Below are positions 40,900 through 49,444 of a DNA stretch of 64,000 bases, one piece after another. Position 1 is the first letter of the stretch. The number at the start of each line of letters is the position of its first letter. The translations under genes and the position numbers were made by a program. Source of the DNA: an uncultured Lachnospiraceae bacterium (lineage in GTDB: Bacteria > Bacillota > Clostridia > Lachnospirales > Lachnospiraceae); assembly GCA_910585295.1 (NCBI GenBank), contig CAJUDE010000045.1:1-64000 (forward strand). The letters run 5' to 3'. Under the pieces are notes generated by a model. It saw only the letters and a list, made by a program, of their open reading frames with translations, had not been told where the DNA came from and ran no database searches.

Positions 40900-42240
40900 A
40901 TGTTTCAGAAAATATTAATCGCCAACCGGGGGGAAATTGCGGTGCGGATTATCCGTGCCTGCAGGGAAATGGGGATTTTGTCCGTTGCGGTATATTCCGA
41001 GGCTGACAAGGACGCGCTGCATACGCAGCTTGCAGACGAAGCAGTCTGTATTGGGAAAGCGCCAGTGTCAGACAGCTACTTGAATATGGAGCGGGTATTA
41101 AGCGCGGCGATTGCCACCAAATCCCAGGCCATCCACCCAGGGTTTGGCTTTTTGTCAGAAAATGAGCATTTTGCATCTATGTGCGAGAGCTGCGGCGTTG
41201 CCTTTATTGGGCCGTCTGGTGATATTATTGGGAAAATGGGGAATAAATCACAGGCAAGGGCGACCATGATGGAGGCTGGTGTCCCAGTCGTCCCAGGGAC
41301 GAAAGAGCCAGTCTATGAATGGGGGCAGGGGCTTGGGATTGCCAGGGAAATTGGTTTTCCCGTTATGGTAAAAGCTTCCTCTGGCGGAGGCGGGAAAGGG
41401 ATGCGGGTTGTGTCCGGCCCAGAAGAATTTGAAGGGAATTTCCGCCTTGCCCAACAGGAATCCATCAATGCCTTTGGGGACAACACCATGTATATTGAGA
41501 AATATATTGAGGAGCCAAGGCATATAGAAATCCAGGTTTTGGCAGATAAATATGGGAAAGTGCTTTGGCTGGGGGAACGCGACTGTTCCATCCAAAGACG
41601 CCACCAGAAAATGATCGAAGAATCCCCCTGTGCAGTGATAACAGAGGAATTGCGCCAGCGCATGGGGCAGACGGCAGTGTTGGCGGCAAAAGCGGCCCAT
41701 TATGAAAATGCGGGGACCATTGAATTTTTATTAGATAAAAATAAAAATTTTTATTTTATGGAAATGAATACCAGAATCCAGGTAGAGCATCCAGTGACGG
41801 AAATGGTGACTGGCATAGATTTGGTAAAAGAGCAAATCAGGATAGCGGCAGGGGAGCCGCTGCATTTTAGCCAGGAAGACGTTATGCTAAGAGGCCATGC
41901 CATTGAATGCAGGATTAATGCGGAAAATCCTGAGAAAAACTTTATGCCATGCCCAGGGACAGTGAAAGACCTGCATTTTCCTGGCGGGAACGGCGTACGC
42001 ATTGAATCTGCGCTATATAACGGATATACCATCCCGGCATTTTATGACTCCATGGTGGCGAAAGTGATTGTGCATGGGGAAGATAGGCAGGATGCAATCC
42101 GTAAAATGCGAAGCGCCTTGGGCGAGGTGGTGGTAGACGGGATTACCACGAACCTGGATTTTCAATATGATATCCTGAACCACCCGGTATTCTTGTCAGG
42201 GAAGGTCAATACACATTTTATTCCAGAATATTTTGAATAA
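40900..42240 (+). CDS. accC: Biotin carboxylase subunit of acetyl-CoA carboxylase
   Basis: A 446-residue ATP-grasp enzyme carboxylating biotin on AccB. It starts FQKILIANRGEIAVRIIRA and has the Gly-rich loop KASSGGGGKGMR, EKYIEEPRHIEIQ, the RDCSIQRRHQK segment and EMNTRIQVEHPVTE with the active-site Arg and Glu. Full length for AccC. AAAGGAG precedes the ATG. Confidence 0.97.
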   Translation: MFQKILIANRGEIAVRIIRACREMGILSVAVYSEADKDALHTQLADEAVCIGKAPVSDSYLNMERVLSAAIATKSQAIHPGFGFLSENEHFASMCESCGVAFIGPSGDIIGKMGNKSQARATMMEAGVPVVPGTKEPVYEWGQGLGIAREIGFPVMVKASSGGGGKGMRVVSGPEEFEGNFRLAQQESINAFGDNTMYIEKYIEEPRHIEIQVLADKYGKVLWLGERDCSIQRRHQKMIEESPCAVITEELRQRMGQTAVLAAKAAHYENAGTIEFLLDKNKNFYFMEMNTRIQVEHPVTEMVTGIDLVKEQIRIAAGEPLHFSQEDVMLRGHAIECRINAENPEKNFMPCPGTVKDLHFPGGNGVRIESALYNGYTIPAFYDSMVAKVIVHGEDRQDAIRKMRSALGEVVVDGITTNLDFQYDILNHPVFLSGKVNTHFIPEYFE

Positions 42241-42259
42241 CAGGAAAGTAGGGAAATAG

Positions 42260-43945
42260 ATGCTGAAATTTAAGAAAACGAGTTCCGCCCCCATTGTGGG
42301 GAAAGAACCCACGGTGCCGGAAGGGCTATGGATTAAGTGTGACGCCTGCGGAGAGCTGCTCTATAAGGAAGATGTCAAGCAGAACCACTATGTATGTTAC
42401 AAATGTGGGAAATATTTCCGGATTTCCACCAGGAAGCGCCTGCGGCTTGTAGCGGACAAAGGCACTTATGAAAAGTGGGAGGAAGGGTTAGAAAGCAAAG
42501 ACCCTTTGAATTACCCAGATTACCAAGAGAAAACGGCGGCCTTAAAAGAAAGGCTTCGTATTGACGAGGCGGTGACTTGCGGGCGCTGCACCATCTATGG
42601 GGAGCCGGCAGTGGTCTGTGTCTGCGACGGCAGGTTCCTTATGGGGAGCATGGGGTATGTAGTGGGGGAAAAAATAACAAGGTCTGTAGAGCGAGCCACA
42701 GAAGAAAAGCTTCCTGTGGTTATCTTTACTTGTTCTGGCGGCGCCAGAATGCAGGAGGGCATTGTTTCCCTGATGCAGATGGCTAAGACCTCTGCCGCAT
42801 TGAAGCGCCATTCTGAGGCGGGGCTTTTGTATATTTCTGTGCTGACAGACCCTACCACTGGCGGCGTGACTGCAAGCTTTGCCATGTTGGGCGACATTAT
42901 CCTGGCAGAGCCGGGGGCGCTGGTAGGGTTTGCAGGGCCGCGGGTAATTGAGCAGACCATACGCCAGAAGCTGCCGGAAGGGTTCCAGCGGGCAGAATTC
43001 TTGAAGGAGCATGGCCTAATTGACGGGATTGTGGAACGCGAGGATTTAAAGGAAACCCTTGCGAAATTAATTGCCATGCACAATCAGGTGGAACCCAAAG
43101 AAGCATTGATCCCCAACCGGAGGAAACACCCGGCAGAGGCAAAAGGCAAAAAGAGGGAAGAGAAAGTTTCAGCTTGGGAGCGGGTGCAGCGCGCAAGGGC
43201 GCAGGAGCGGCCAAGCGCTTTAGATTATATCCAGGAAATTTTTACAGGCTTTGTGGAACTCCATGGCGACCGGCATTTTGCCGATGACGGCGCTATCGTC
43301 GGGGGGCTTGGGTATCTGGATGGCTGCCCGGTGACCATTATTGGGCAGCAGAAGGGGAAGACTACCAAAGAAAACATTACCAGGAACTTTGGGATGCCCG
43401 CGCCGGAAGGCTACCGCAAAGCGTTGCGGTTAATGAAACAGGCGGAAAAATTCCACCGCCCCATTATTTGCTTTGTAGACACGCCTGGCGCATTTTGCGG
43501 CATGGAGGCAGAGGAACGGGGGCAAGGGGAGGCAATTGCAAAGAACCTGTTTGAGATGTCAGACCTGGCTGTACCAGTTTTGAGCATTGTAATTGGCGAA
43601 GGCGGCAGCGGAGGGGCCCTTGCCCTTGCAGTCGGGAATGAAGTATGGATGATGGAAAACGCCACCTATACCATTTTGTCCCCGGAAGGCTTTGCCTCCA
43701 TTATGTGGAAGGACGCTTCCAAAGCGCCCAAAGCAGCGGAATGGATGCGGGTGACGGCGGCAGACTTAAAGGAACTAGGCATTATTGAGAAAGTTATTCC
43801 GGAACCCCAGCCGGCAGATACCCAGAATTTAGGGAAAATTGCTGAGGTGATGCTAGAAGAGGTACGCAGGTTCCTCCATCAGTACCTTCCAATGGACGGG
43901 CAGCAGCTAGCCGCGCAGCGTTACGGGCGTTTTCGGAAGATGTAG
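42260..43945 (+). CDS. accDA: Acetyl-CoA carboxylase carboxyltransferase, fused beta-alpha subunits
   Basis: A 561-residue natural fusion. Residues 1 to about 280 are AccD with the Cys4 zinc ribbon (Cys27, Cys30, Cys46, Cys49), SGGARMQEG and PTTGGVTASFA. A charged linker (about 285-310, rich in Lys and Glu) leads to AccA (about 310-561) with ELHGDRHFADD, RNFGMPAPEGYRKALRLM, FVDTPGAFCG and GEGGSGGALAL. In most bacteria these are two polypeptides that form an alpha2beta2 enzyme. No stop or frame change separates the halves. The enzyme transfers CO2 from biotin to acetyl-CoA, the committed step. Confidence 0.95.
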   Translation: MLKFKKTSSAPIVGKEPTVPEGLWIKCDACGELLYKEDVKQNHYVCYKCGKYFRISTRKRLRLVADKGTYEKWEEGLESKDPLNYPDYQEKTAALKERLRIDEAVTCGRCTIYGEPAVVCVCDGRFLMGSMGYVVGEKITRSVERATEEKLPVVIFTCSGGARMQEGIVSLMQMAKTSAALKRHSEAGLLYISVLTDPTTGGVTASFAMLGDIILAEPGALVGFAGPRVIEQTIRQKLPEGFQRAEFLKEHGLIDGIVEREDLKETLAKLIAMHNQVEPKEALIPNRRKHPAEAKGKKREEKVSAWERVQRARAQERPSALDYIQEIFTGFVELHGDRHFADDGAIVGGLGYLDGCPVTIIGQQKGKTTKENITRNFGMPAPEGYRKALRLMKQAEKFHRPIICFVDTPGAFCGMEAEERGQGEAIAKNLFEMSDLAVPVLSIVIGEGGSGGALALAVGNEVWMMENATYTILSPEGFASIMWKDASKAPKAAEWMRVTAADLKELGIIEKVIPEPQPADTQNLGKIAEVMLEEVRRFLHQYLPMDGQQLAAQRYGRFRKM

Positions 43946-43954
43946 GAGGGAATT

Positions 43955-45019
43955 ATGGGAAGACCACTGAAAATCAGAGATTTAACAGCAGAAGTCCCCG
44001 TGGTCCAGGGAGGCATGGGCGTAGGGGTGAGTTTGTCCGGCCTGGCTGGGAATGTGGCAAAATGCGGCGGCATAGGGATAATCTCCACCGCGCAGATTGG
44101 ATATCAGGAGCCAGAATTTGATGAACGCCCAATAGAATGTAACCTAAGGGCAATTGCAAAGCAGGTTCGGCAGGCGAAAGCAATTGCACAGGGCGGCATT
44201 GTAGGCGTGAATATTATGGTGGCGACGAAAAAATACGGGGAGTATGTGCGGGCCGCTGTGGAAGCAGGGGCAGACCTGATTATTTCTGGCGCAGGGCTTC
44301 CCACAACGCTTCCCGCCCTGGCTGGGCAGTCTGGGGCCAAAATAGCCCCGATTGTCTCTTCTGTCAAATCTGCCTCTGTGATATGTAAATTATGGGACCG
44401 TAAATACCAGCGCTGCCCAGATATGGTGGTAATCGAAGGGCCGAAGGCAGGCGGGCATTTGGGGTTTACGTTAGAAGAACTGGAACATATGGATGAAAAG
44501 GCATATGAAGAAGAAATAAAAGGCATTATTGCCCTGGTAAGGCAGTATAGCGAGAAATACCAATACCAAATCCCGGTCGTGGTTGCCGGAGGGGTTTACG
44601 AGGGGAAGGACTTAGGGCATGCCTTAGCGCTTGGGGCGGACGGCGTGCAGGCAGCCACCCGCTTTGTGACAACCTGGGAATGCGACGCCAGCGAAGCTTA
44701 CAAGCAGGCATACCTAAAGGCTGGGAAAGGAGATATCCAAATCGTGAAAAGCCCGGTTGGGATGCCAGGGCGCGCTATCCGCAATGAATTTATTGACAGG
44801 TCAGAACAGGGGGCGCTCAGGCCGCAGGGCGGCTTTCGGTGCCATCAATGCTTGGAAAAGTGCAACCAAAAAGACATTCCCTATTGCATTACGGACGCCT
44901 TAATCAACGCAGTGAAGGGCGATTTAGCCCATGGGCTGATTTTCTGCGGCGCCAATGCATGGCGGTCAACCCATATGGAACATGTGCCGGAAATTATGGC
45001 AGAATTTGCAAAAGTATAA
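43955..45019 (+). CDS. NAD(P)H-dependent flavin oxidoreductase (nitronate monooxygenase/FabK-like)
   Basis: A 354-residue FMN TIM barrel related to FabK and nitronate monooxygenase (VPVVQGGMGVGVSLSGLAG, GVNIMVATKKYGEYV, ISGAGLPTTLP, EGPKAGGHLGF, VVAGGVYEGKDLGHALALGADGVQAATRF). It has an extra C-terminal Cys-rich segment (FRCHQCLEKCNQKDIPYC) not found in FabK, which could bind a metal. It is the last gene of the fatty acid operon, 9 nt after accDA. It may reduce enoyl groups or deal with toxic by-products; the reaction is not settled. Confidence 0.85.
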   Translation: MGRPLKIRDLTAEVPVVQGGMGVGVSLSGLAGNVAKCGGIGIISTAQIGYQEPEFDERPIECNLRAIAKQVRQAKAIAQGGIVGVNIMVATKKYGEYVRAAVEAGADLIISGAGLPTTLPALAGQSGAKIAPIVSSVKSASVICKLWDRKYQRCPDMVVIEGPKAGGHLGFTLEELEHMDEKAYEEEIKGIIALVRQYSEKYQYQIPVVVAGGVYEGKDLGHALALGADGVQAATRFVTTWECDASEAYKQAYLKAGKGDIQIVKSPVGMPGRAIRNEFIDRSEQGALRPQGGFRCHQCLEKCNQKDIPYCITDALINAVKGDLAHGLIFCGANAWRSTHMEHVPEIMAEFAKV

Positions 45020-45036
45020 AACTCCTGAAAAAAATC

Positions 45037-45065
45037 TTTTCAAAACTCCCGAGTATTGCTATAAT
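45037..45065 (+). promoter_or_regulatory. Promoter of the GH13-like/TraX operon
   Basis: TTTTCA (45037-45042) and TATAAT (45060-45065) are 17 nt apart, 41 nt before the GH13-like start, which is behind AAGGGAGG. Confidence 0.7.
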
Positions 45066-45106
45066 AAAACAGTAAACTAAAGTGAAGGACATCAAGGGAG
45101 GCATAT

Positions 45107-47098
45107 ATGAATTTTCAAATCTGTTCCGGAAATCAAGAAAAAGCAGGCGTAACGAGACAGAAAGACATCATTTCATTTTCCAGACAGGCGGCGGAAAATT
45201 CTATCTGCTATCTGCTGTTATATCCCAGAGACGGCAGCCCAGACTTGAGAATCCCCATGGAGGCCAAGGGGAACTGCGGCACGATGTATACGGTTGGGAT
45301 CCAGGGCTTGGACTGGAAAAATTACGACTACAATTTTGAAATAAACGGGGAAGAAGCGCTTGATAAGTATGCCCGTAAAATTACTGGAAGGGAAATCTGG
45401 GCAGATGAGGCCCGAAGGCCAAAAGAGCAGAACACGGAGCCATTTGTGCCACAGAAAGACAGGAGGAAGCTGGAACAGGCTCCGGGGGGACATATTCTGG
45501 CGGAGAGGGGACATGGTAAGGAGAAGATTGTAGGGAAGGTTAAGAGTTCATTTTATTTTTCTGATTTTAAATGGAAAGATGTGGGGTATGAGGGAATTAA
45601 GAAAGAAGATATGGTTATCTACAAGCTCCATGTACGGGGGTTTTCTATGGGTTTGCAGGGAACAGGCAGCCGGCATGGGACGGTAGAGGCAGTAGAGCAG
45701 AAACTGGATTATCTGAAAGGCCTGGGAGTCACCACCTTATTATTTATGCCAGTATATGAATTTGAGGAAATCCTTATGCTGGACCACACCAAAGAGCGGA
45801 TGAGCCAAAAGGACGTGGTAAATTATTGGGGCTACACAGCAGGCAGTTATTTTGCCCCAAAGGCTTCGTATCTTGGGAAGGGCCATAATCCAGATAATTT
45901 GAAACGCCTGATTCAGAAAATGCACCAGAAACAAATGGAGTGTATTTTAGAGTTTTATTTTCCACAACAAACAAACCCTCACCTGATTATTGACGTTTTG
46001 CGGTATTGGAACAAGGAGTACCATGTAGATGGGTTCCGACTGCTGGGATGCCCCGCCGTGGCGGAGCTGATTGCCCAGGATTGCCGGCTCAGTGGGTGCA
46101 AATTGTTCTTTGACGGCTTCCGGGAGGAGCTTGCCCAGGATAAGCAGCGGTTTGGGCCGATGCTGTTTTCTTATAATGAAAGGTTCCTTTATGAAGTGCG
46201 GCGGGTGCTGAACCACCAAGGCGGGAGCATTTATGAATTTGCCTGCCAGATGCGCAGGCAGCAGGAATGCCAGGGGTTTGTGAATTTTATTGCAGAAAAC
46301 AATGGGTTTACGCTATGGGATGTTTTTTCTTATGAGCATAAACACAATGAACAGAATGGGGAAGGCAACCGGGACGGGAATAATTTCAACTGCAGCGGGA
46401 ATTGCGGGCAGGAAGGCGTCAGCCGCAAGCGCCAGGTCAATGAATTACGGAAACGCCAGGCCAAGAACGCCCTTGCAGTTATTTTCCTGGCTCAGGGCGT
46501 CCCTATGCTATGGATGGGGGATGAGTGCGGCAATAGCCAGAATGGCAATAATAACGCTTATTGCCAGGATAATGAGGTGGGCTGGAAAGACTGGAAGCGG
46601 ACTGCCCAGGCAAGGCAGCTTGCCGCTTATGTGGGCAAGCTTGCCAGGATTCGGAAAGAGTGGCCAATACTGCGAAGCCCAAGGCCTTTCCAGCTTCAGG
46701 ATTATGAGAACAGGGGATGCCCTGATTTGTCTTACCATAGCGATGGGGCATGGAAAATAGATTTTGGCATGAACCGGGGCTTTGTGGGCATGTTCTATTC
46801 TGGAGCCTATGCGGGCATGGAGAAAAGCCTGTATGCGGCGTATAATTTCCAGTCAGTGCCGCAGAAATTTGCATTGCCTGGCGGGATGGAGTGGGAGCTT
46901 TTGCTGGATACGGCCAAGGATGAGGCAATCTTGGATGTGCCAGAGAAGCTTACGGATGTCCGGGAACTTTTAGTGGAGAGGCAGTCTGTATGCCTGTTGA
47001 GCGGTAAAATTTATTCCGAAGGGAAAGCGGCAAGGAAAAGGAGGAGAATAGAGAAAATTTCTAAAAAAGGTAAGGAGAGCAAGGATGGCAGAGCGTAG
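45107..47098 (+). CDS. GH13 debranching-enzyme-like protein without catalytic residues
   Basis: A 663-residue protein with an N-terminal beta domain (about 1-140), a GH13 barrel and a C-terminal beta domain, laid out like GlgX/TreX debranching enzymes. Landmarks KEDMVIYKLHVRGFSMG, YWGYTAGSYFAPKASY, VDGFRLLGC, KHNEQNGEGNRDG and GNNNAYCQDNEVGWKDW are clear. The catalytic positions have changed: nucleophile Asp to Leu313 (DGFRFD became DGFRLL), acid/base Glu to Asp336, and the region IV His-Asp to Asn398-Asn399. Region I (DVVxNH) is also lost. The frame is intact and starts behind GGGAGG, so it is probably a pseudoenzyme that binds glucans or another partner. It overlaps traX-like by 14 nt. Confidence 0.88.
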   Translation: MNFQICSGNQEKAGVTRQKDIISFSRQAAENSICYLLLYPRDGSPDLRIPMEAKGNCGTMYTVGIQGLDWKNYDYNFEINGEEALDKYARKITGREIWADEARRPKEQNTEPFVPQKDRRKLEQAPGGHILAERGHGKEKIVGKVKSSFYFSDFKWKDVGYEGIKKEDMVIYKLHVRGFSMGLQGTGSRHGTVEAVEQKLDYLKGLGVTTLLFMPVYEFEEILMLDHTKERMSQKDVVNYWGYTAGSYFAPKASYLGKGHNPDNLKRLIQKMHQKQMECILEFYFPQQTNPHLIIDVLRYWNKEYHVDGFRLLGCPAVAELIAQDCRLSGCKLFFDGFREELAQDKQRFGPMLFSYNERFLYEVRRVLNHQGGSIYEFACQMRRQQECQGFVNFIAENNGFTLWDVFSYEHKHNEQNGEGNRDGNNFNCSGNCGQEGVSRKRQVNELRKRQAKNALAVIFLAQGVPMLWMGDECGNSQNGNNNAYCQDNEVGWKDWKRTAQARQLAAYVGKLARIRKEWPILRSPRPFQLQDYENRGCPDLSYHSDGAWKIDFGMNRGFVGMFYSGAYAGMEKSLYAAYNFQSVPQKFALPGGMEWELLLDTAKDEAILDVPEKLTDVRELLVERQSVCLLSGKIYSEGKAARKRRRIEKISKKGKESKDGRA

Positions 47099-47744
47099 CT
47101 TCGGCATTAGTGGCTTTACGTTAAAATGGATTGCGATGGTTTCTATGGTAATCGACCATACAGGGGCTATACTGTTCCCACAGTATCTCCAGTTTAGGAT
47201 GGTTGGGAGGCTTGCGTTCCCAATTTACTGTTTCCTATTGGTGGAAGGGGCAGTCCATACCAAGGACATACGCAAATATGAAAGGAGGCTCCTGATATTT
47301 GCGTTTTTGTCCGAGGTTCCATTTGACCTGGCTTTTTATGGTGGGCTGGATTTCAGGCATCAAAATGTATTTTTTACTTTATTCCTGGGGCTTTTGGTGG
47401 TGGAGCAGTACCAGAAACGCAGGGCTGGGTTAAACTCGTTTTTCGTCTTTTTGGCGGCTATGCTGGCAGGGGAAGCCCTGAATACAGATTATGGCGGGTT
47501 TGGCGTGGTTATTATCCTTATTTTTTACCTTTTGTACCAATATGCGGCAATGAAACAGGCAGCTTTTGTGATGGCAAATTTTTTGAGCTATGGGCTTAGT
47601 GTGCAGGCGTATGCCGGGTTTGCGGCTGTCCCTATGCTTCTGTATAATGGTAAGCGTGGGCCGTCCATGAAATACCTTTTTTATGTATGCTATCCATTCC
47701 ATTTATTGGCGCTTTATTTGATAAAAAGGGCCTTTTTGTCGTGA
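47085..47744 (+). CDS. TraX family membrane protein
   Basis: A 219-residue protein with six or seven membrane helices, beginning GFTLKWIAMVSMVIDHTGAILFP, the typical TraX/acyltransferase-like first helix with the DH pair, followed by RMVGRLAFPIYCFLLVEG and RRLLIFAFLSEVPFDLAF. TraX of plasmid F acetylates pilin; chromosomal Firmicute relatives are not tied to conjugation and may acylate surface polymers. AAGGAG precedes the ATG, which lies inside the GH13-like gene end, so both are co-translated. Confidence 0.9.
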   Translation: MAERSFGISGFTLKWIAMVSMVIDHTGAILFPQYLQFRMVGRLAFPIYCFLLVEGAVHTKDIRKYERRLLIFAFLSEVPFDLAFYGGLDFRHQNVFFTLFLGLLVVEQYQKRRAGLNSFFVFLAAMLAGEALNTDYGGFGVVIILIFYLLYQYAAMKQAAFVMANFLSYGLSVQAYAGFAAVPMLLYNGKRGPSMKYLFYVCYPFHLLALYLIKRAFLS

Positions 47745-47814
47745 GGCGCCAAAGCTTATGGCGGTAACGCAGGGGGAATGTATTGAGCCAAATTCAGACA
47801 GGAGCGTGAGCAAA

Positions 47815-48366
47815 ATGAAGGCATGGGAACATTTAAGGACGATCAACCACCATAAAATGCTGGTAATGAAGGGCTGTTTCAAAGTAGGCCTGTACAAACA
47901 GGGGCTGCTGCATGATTTGTCCAAATATACCCCTACGGAATTTTTGGTGGGGTGCAAATATTTTCAGGGGGACGTCAGCCCAAACAACATGGAACGCAAG
48001 GCCAAGGGCTATTCCTCCGCCTGGCTGCACCATAAGGGCAGGAATAAGCACCATTTGGAATACTGGATTGATTATGGGGCGGGGGAAGAAAAAGGGATGG
48101 CGGGCATGAAAATGCCTATTAAATATGTAGTGGAAATGTTTATTGACCGGATGTCCGCGTCCAAAAATTATAAAAAACAGGATTATACGGACCGCAGCCC
48201 ATTAGAATATTATGAGAATGGGAAAGCTTACCATATGCTCCACAAAGACACCAGGGTTCTGTTGGAGCGGCTTTTGCATATGCTGGCGGAGCAAGGGGAA
48301 GAGACTACCCTCCGATACATTAAGAAGGTAGTGCTAAAGAAGAAAGATTATGGGAAACGCTTATAA
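47815..48366 (+). CDS. DUF5662 family protein
   Basis: A 183-residue soluble protein with HHKMLVMKGCFKVGLYKQGLLHDLSKYTPTEF, in which spaced histidines and an HD pair suggest a metal-dependent HD-like fold. It continues SAWLHHKGRNKHHLEYWIDY. The family has no assigned activity. ATG 47815 (MKAWEHLRTINHHK) is chosen because AGGAG lies upstream and conservation starts there; a frame from 47758 has no RBS. It ends by overlapping the DUF4250 gene on the other strand by 6 nt. Confidence 0.82.
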   Translation: MKAWEHLRTINHHKMLVMKGCFKVGLYKQGLLHDLSKYTPTEFLVGCKYFQGDVSPNNMERKAKGYSSAWLHHKGRNKHHLEYWIDYGAGEEKGMAGMKMPIKYVVEMFIDRMSASKNYKKQDYTDRSPLEYYENGKAYHMLHKDTRVLLERLLHMLAEQGEETTLRYIKKVVLKKKDYGKRL

Positions 48367-48537
48367 GAACTGGTTTTGTCCCGGCTGGTAATGGTAGCCG
48401 ATAGCCGCCAGGGAGGCGGACAGCTTTTCCATAGGGATATCGCAGCTTTTGCAAAATTCCTCTAAGGAAGGGTAGCGGTCCCTTAAAAGGGTATTGGTAA
48501 AACTTAATAATATTACAGGGTCTTTTGGCATATCCAT
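48361..48537 (-). CDS. DUF4250 family small protein, 58 aa
   Basis: A 58-residue protein: MDMPKDPVILLSFTNTLLRD, SLEEFCKSCDI and IGYHYQPGQNQFL. The 'PkDP..LLS..NT.LRD.Y.sl..lC' opening and 'iGY.Y....NQF' ending are those of DUF4250, a small Clostridia family of unknown function. GGAGG is 7 nt before the ATG. It converges with and overlaps the last 6 nt of the DUF5662 gene and is short enough to be missed by size filters. Confidence 0.82.
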   Translation of the reverse strand: MDMPKDPVILLSFTNTLLRDRYPSLEEFCKSCDIPMEKLSASLAAIGYHYQPGQNQFL

Positions 48538-48674
48538 GGTAACACCTCCAAATCAGCCATAGTATAACGGATTTTTCTTCTTTTGGCAAGGGGTGTGGGA
48601 AAATTCCGGTTGGAAAGGCACTTCAAAGCTTGATTTTTCATAGAATGTAATAAATCAGCTTAGAGGTGCTTTTT

Positions 48675-49295
48675 TTGAAAACATTTTTAATGCCGCTGAA
48701 CGCCGAGGAAGAAAAATATTATCTGGAAAAAATGAAAGAGGGCAGCCTTGAAGCTAAGAATACCCTGATCGAACGGAATTTAAGGCTGGTGGCGCATATT
48801 TCCAGGAAATACCAGAATGGGGAAGAAGATATGGAGGATTTGATCTCCATTGGCACAATCGGGCTGATTAAGGCAATCGCAACTTTTAATTATGAGCGTG
48901 GGAACCGCCTTGCCACCTATGCAGCACGGTGCATTGACAATGAGCTTTTGATGTACTTTCGGGGGAAGAAAAAGACTTCTAGGGAGGTTTCCTTGTATGA
49001 GCCTATTGGGACGGATAAGGAGGGGAACCAGATTAACCTGATGGATGTTGTGGAGAGCACAGACCGTGATATTTTTGAGGTGATAGAGCTCAAAGGCAAC
49101 ACAAGGAAAGTCTACGAGGCAATCCCAAAGGTATTAAACAGCCGGGAACGTGAAATTATTGAATGGAGGTATGGGCTGTATAACCGCAAGCCGGTGACGC
49201 AACGTGAAATTGCAGATAAATTAGGGATTTCCCGTTCGTATGTCAGCCGGATTGAGAAGCGGGCGCTGGAAAAATTGAAAGGGTGTTTTGAGTAA
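48675..49295 (+). CDS. sigK: Sporulation sigma factor, sigma-K type
   Basis: A 206-residue sigma-70 factor. Region 2 reads LIERNLRLVAHISRKY, DLISIGTIGLIKAIATFNYERG and LATYAARCIDNELLMYFRGKKK; region 4 is TQREIADKLGISRSYVSRIEKRALEKLKG. The PLNAEEEKYYLEKMKEG opening and the REVSLYEPIGTDKEGNQI segment match sigma-K, the late mother-cell factor. TTG 48675 is used because AGAGGTG is 6 nt before it. The Bacillus pro-sequence of about 20 residues is missing and the gene is not split by a skin element. It implies the organism can sporulate. Confidence 0.85.
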   Translation: MKTFLMPLNAEEEKYYLEKMKEGSLEAKNTLIERNLRLVAHISRKYQNGEEDMEDLISIGTIGLIKAIATFNYERGNRLATYAARCIDNELLMYFRGKKKTSREVSLYEPIGTDKEGNQINLMDVVESTDRDIFEVIELKGNTRKVYEAIPKVLNSREREIIEWRYGLYNRKPVTQREIADKLGISRSYVSRIEKRALEKLKGCFE

Positions 49296-49350
49296 AAGGG
49301 ACAGCAGGGCCTGCTGGCAGGTTCCATAAAAGAAAATTTTACTGTGGCTG

Positions 49351-49379
49351 TTGTAAAGCAGGAAGAAACATGGTATAAT
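49351..49379 (+). promoter_or_regulatory. Promoter of yifB-dprA
   Basis: TTGTAA (49351-49356) and TATAAT (49374-49379) are 17 nt apart, 65 nt before the yifB start. Confidence 0.78.
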
Positions 49380-49444
49380 GCAGTTATCTTTTTTCAAAGG
49401 GCGTATCTGCCCAGATTCCCAAACCAGTGCAAAGGGAGGTATAT

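Noticed and set aside
47085..47744. Evidence of a conjugative element from the TraX call
   Set aside because: No other transfer, mobilisation or integration genes are nearby; chromosomal TraX-family proteins are common in Firmicutes.
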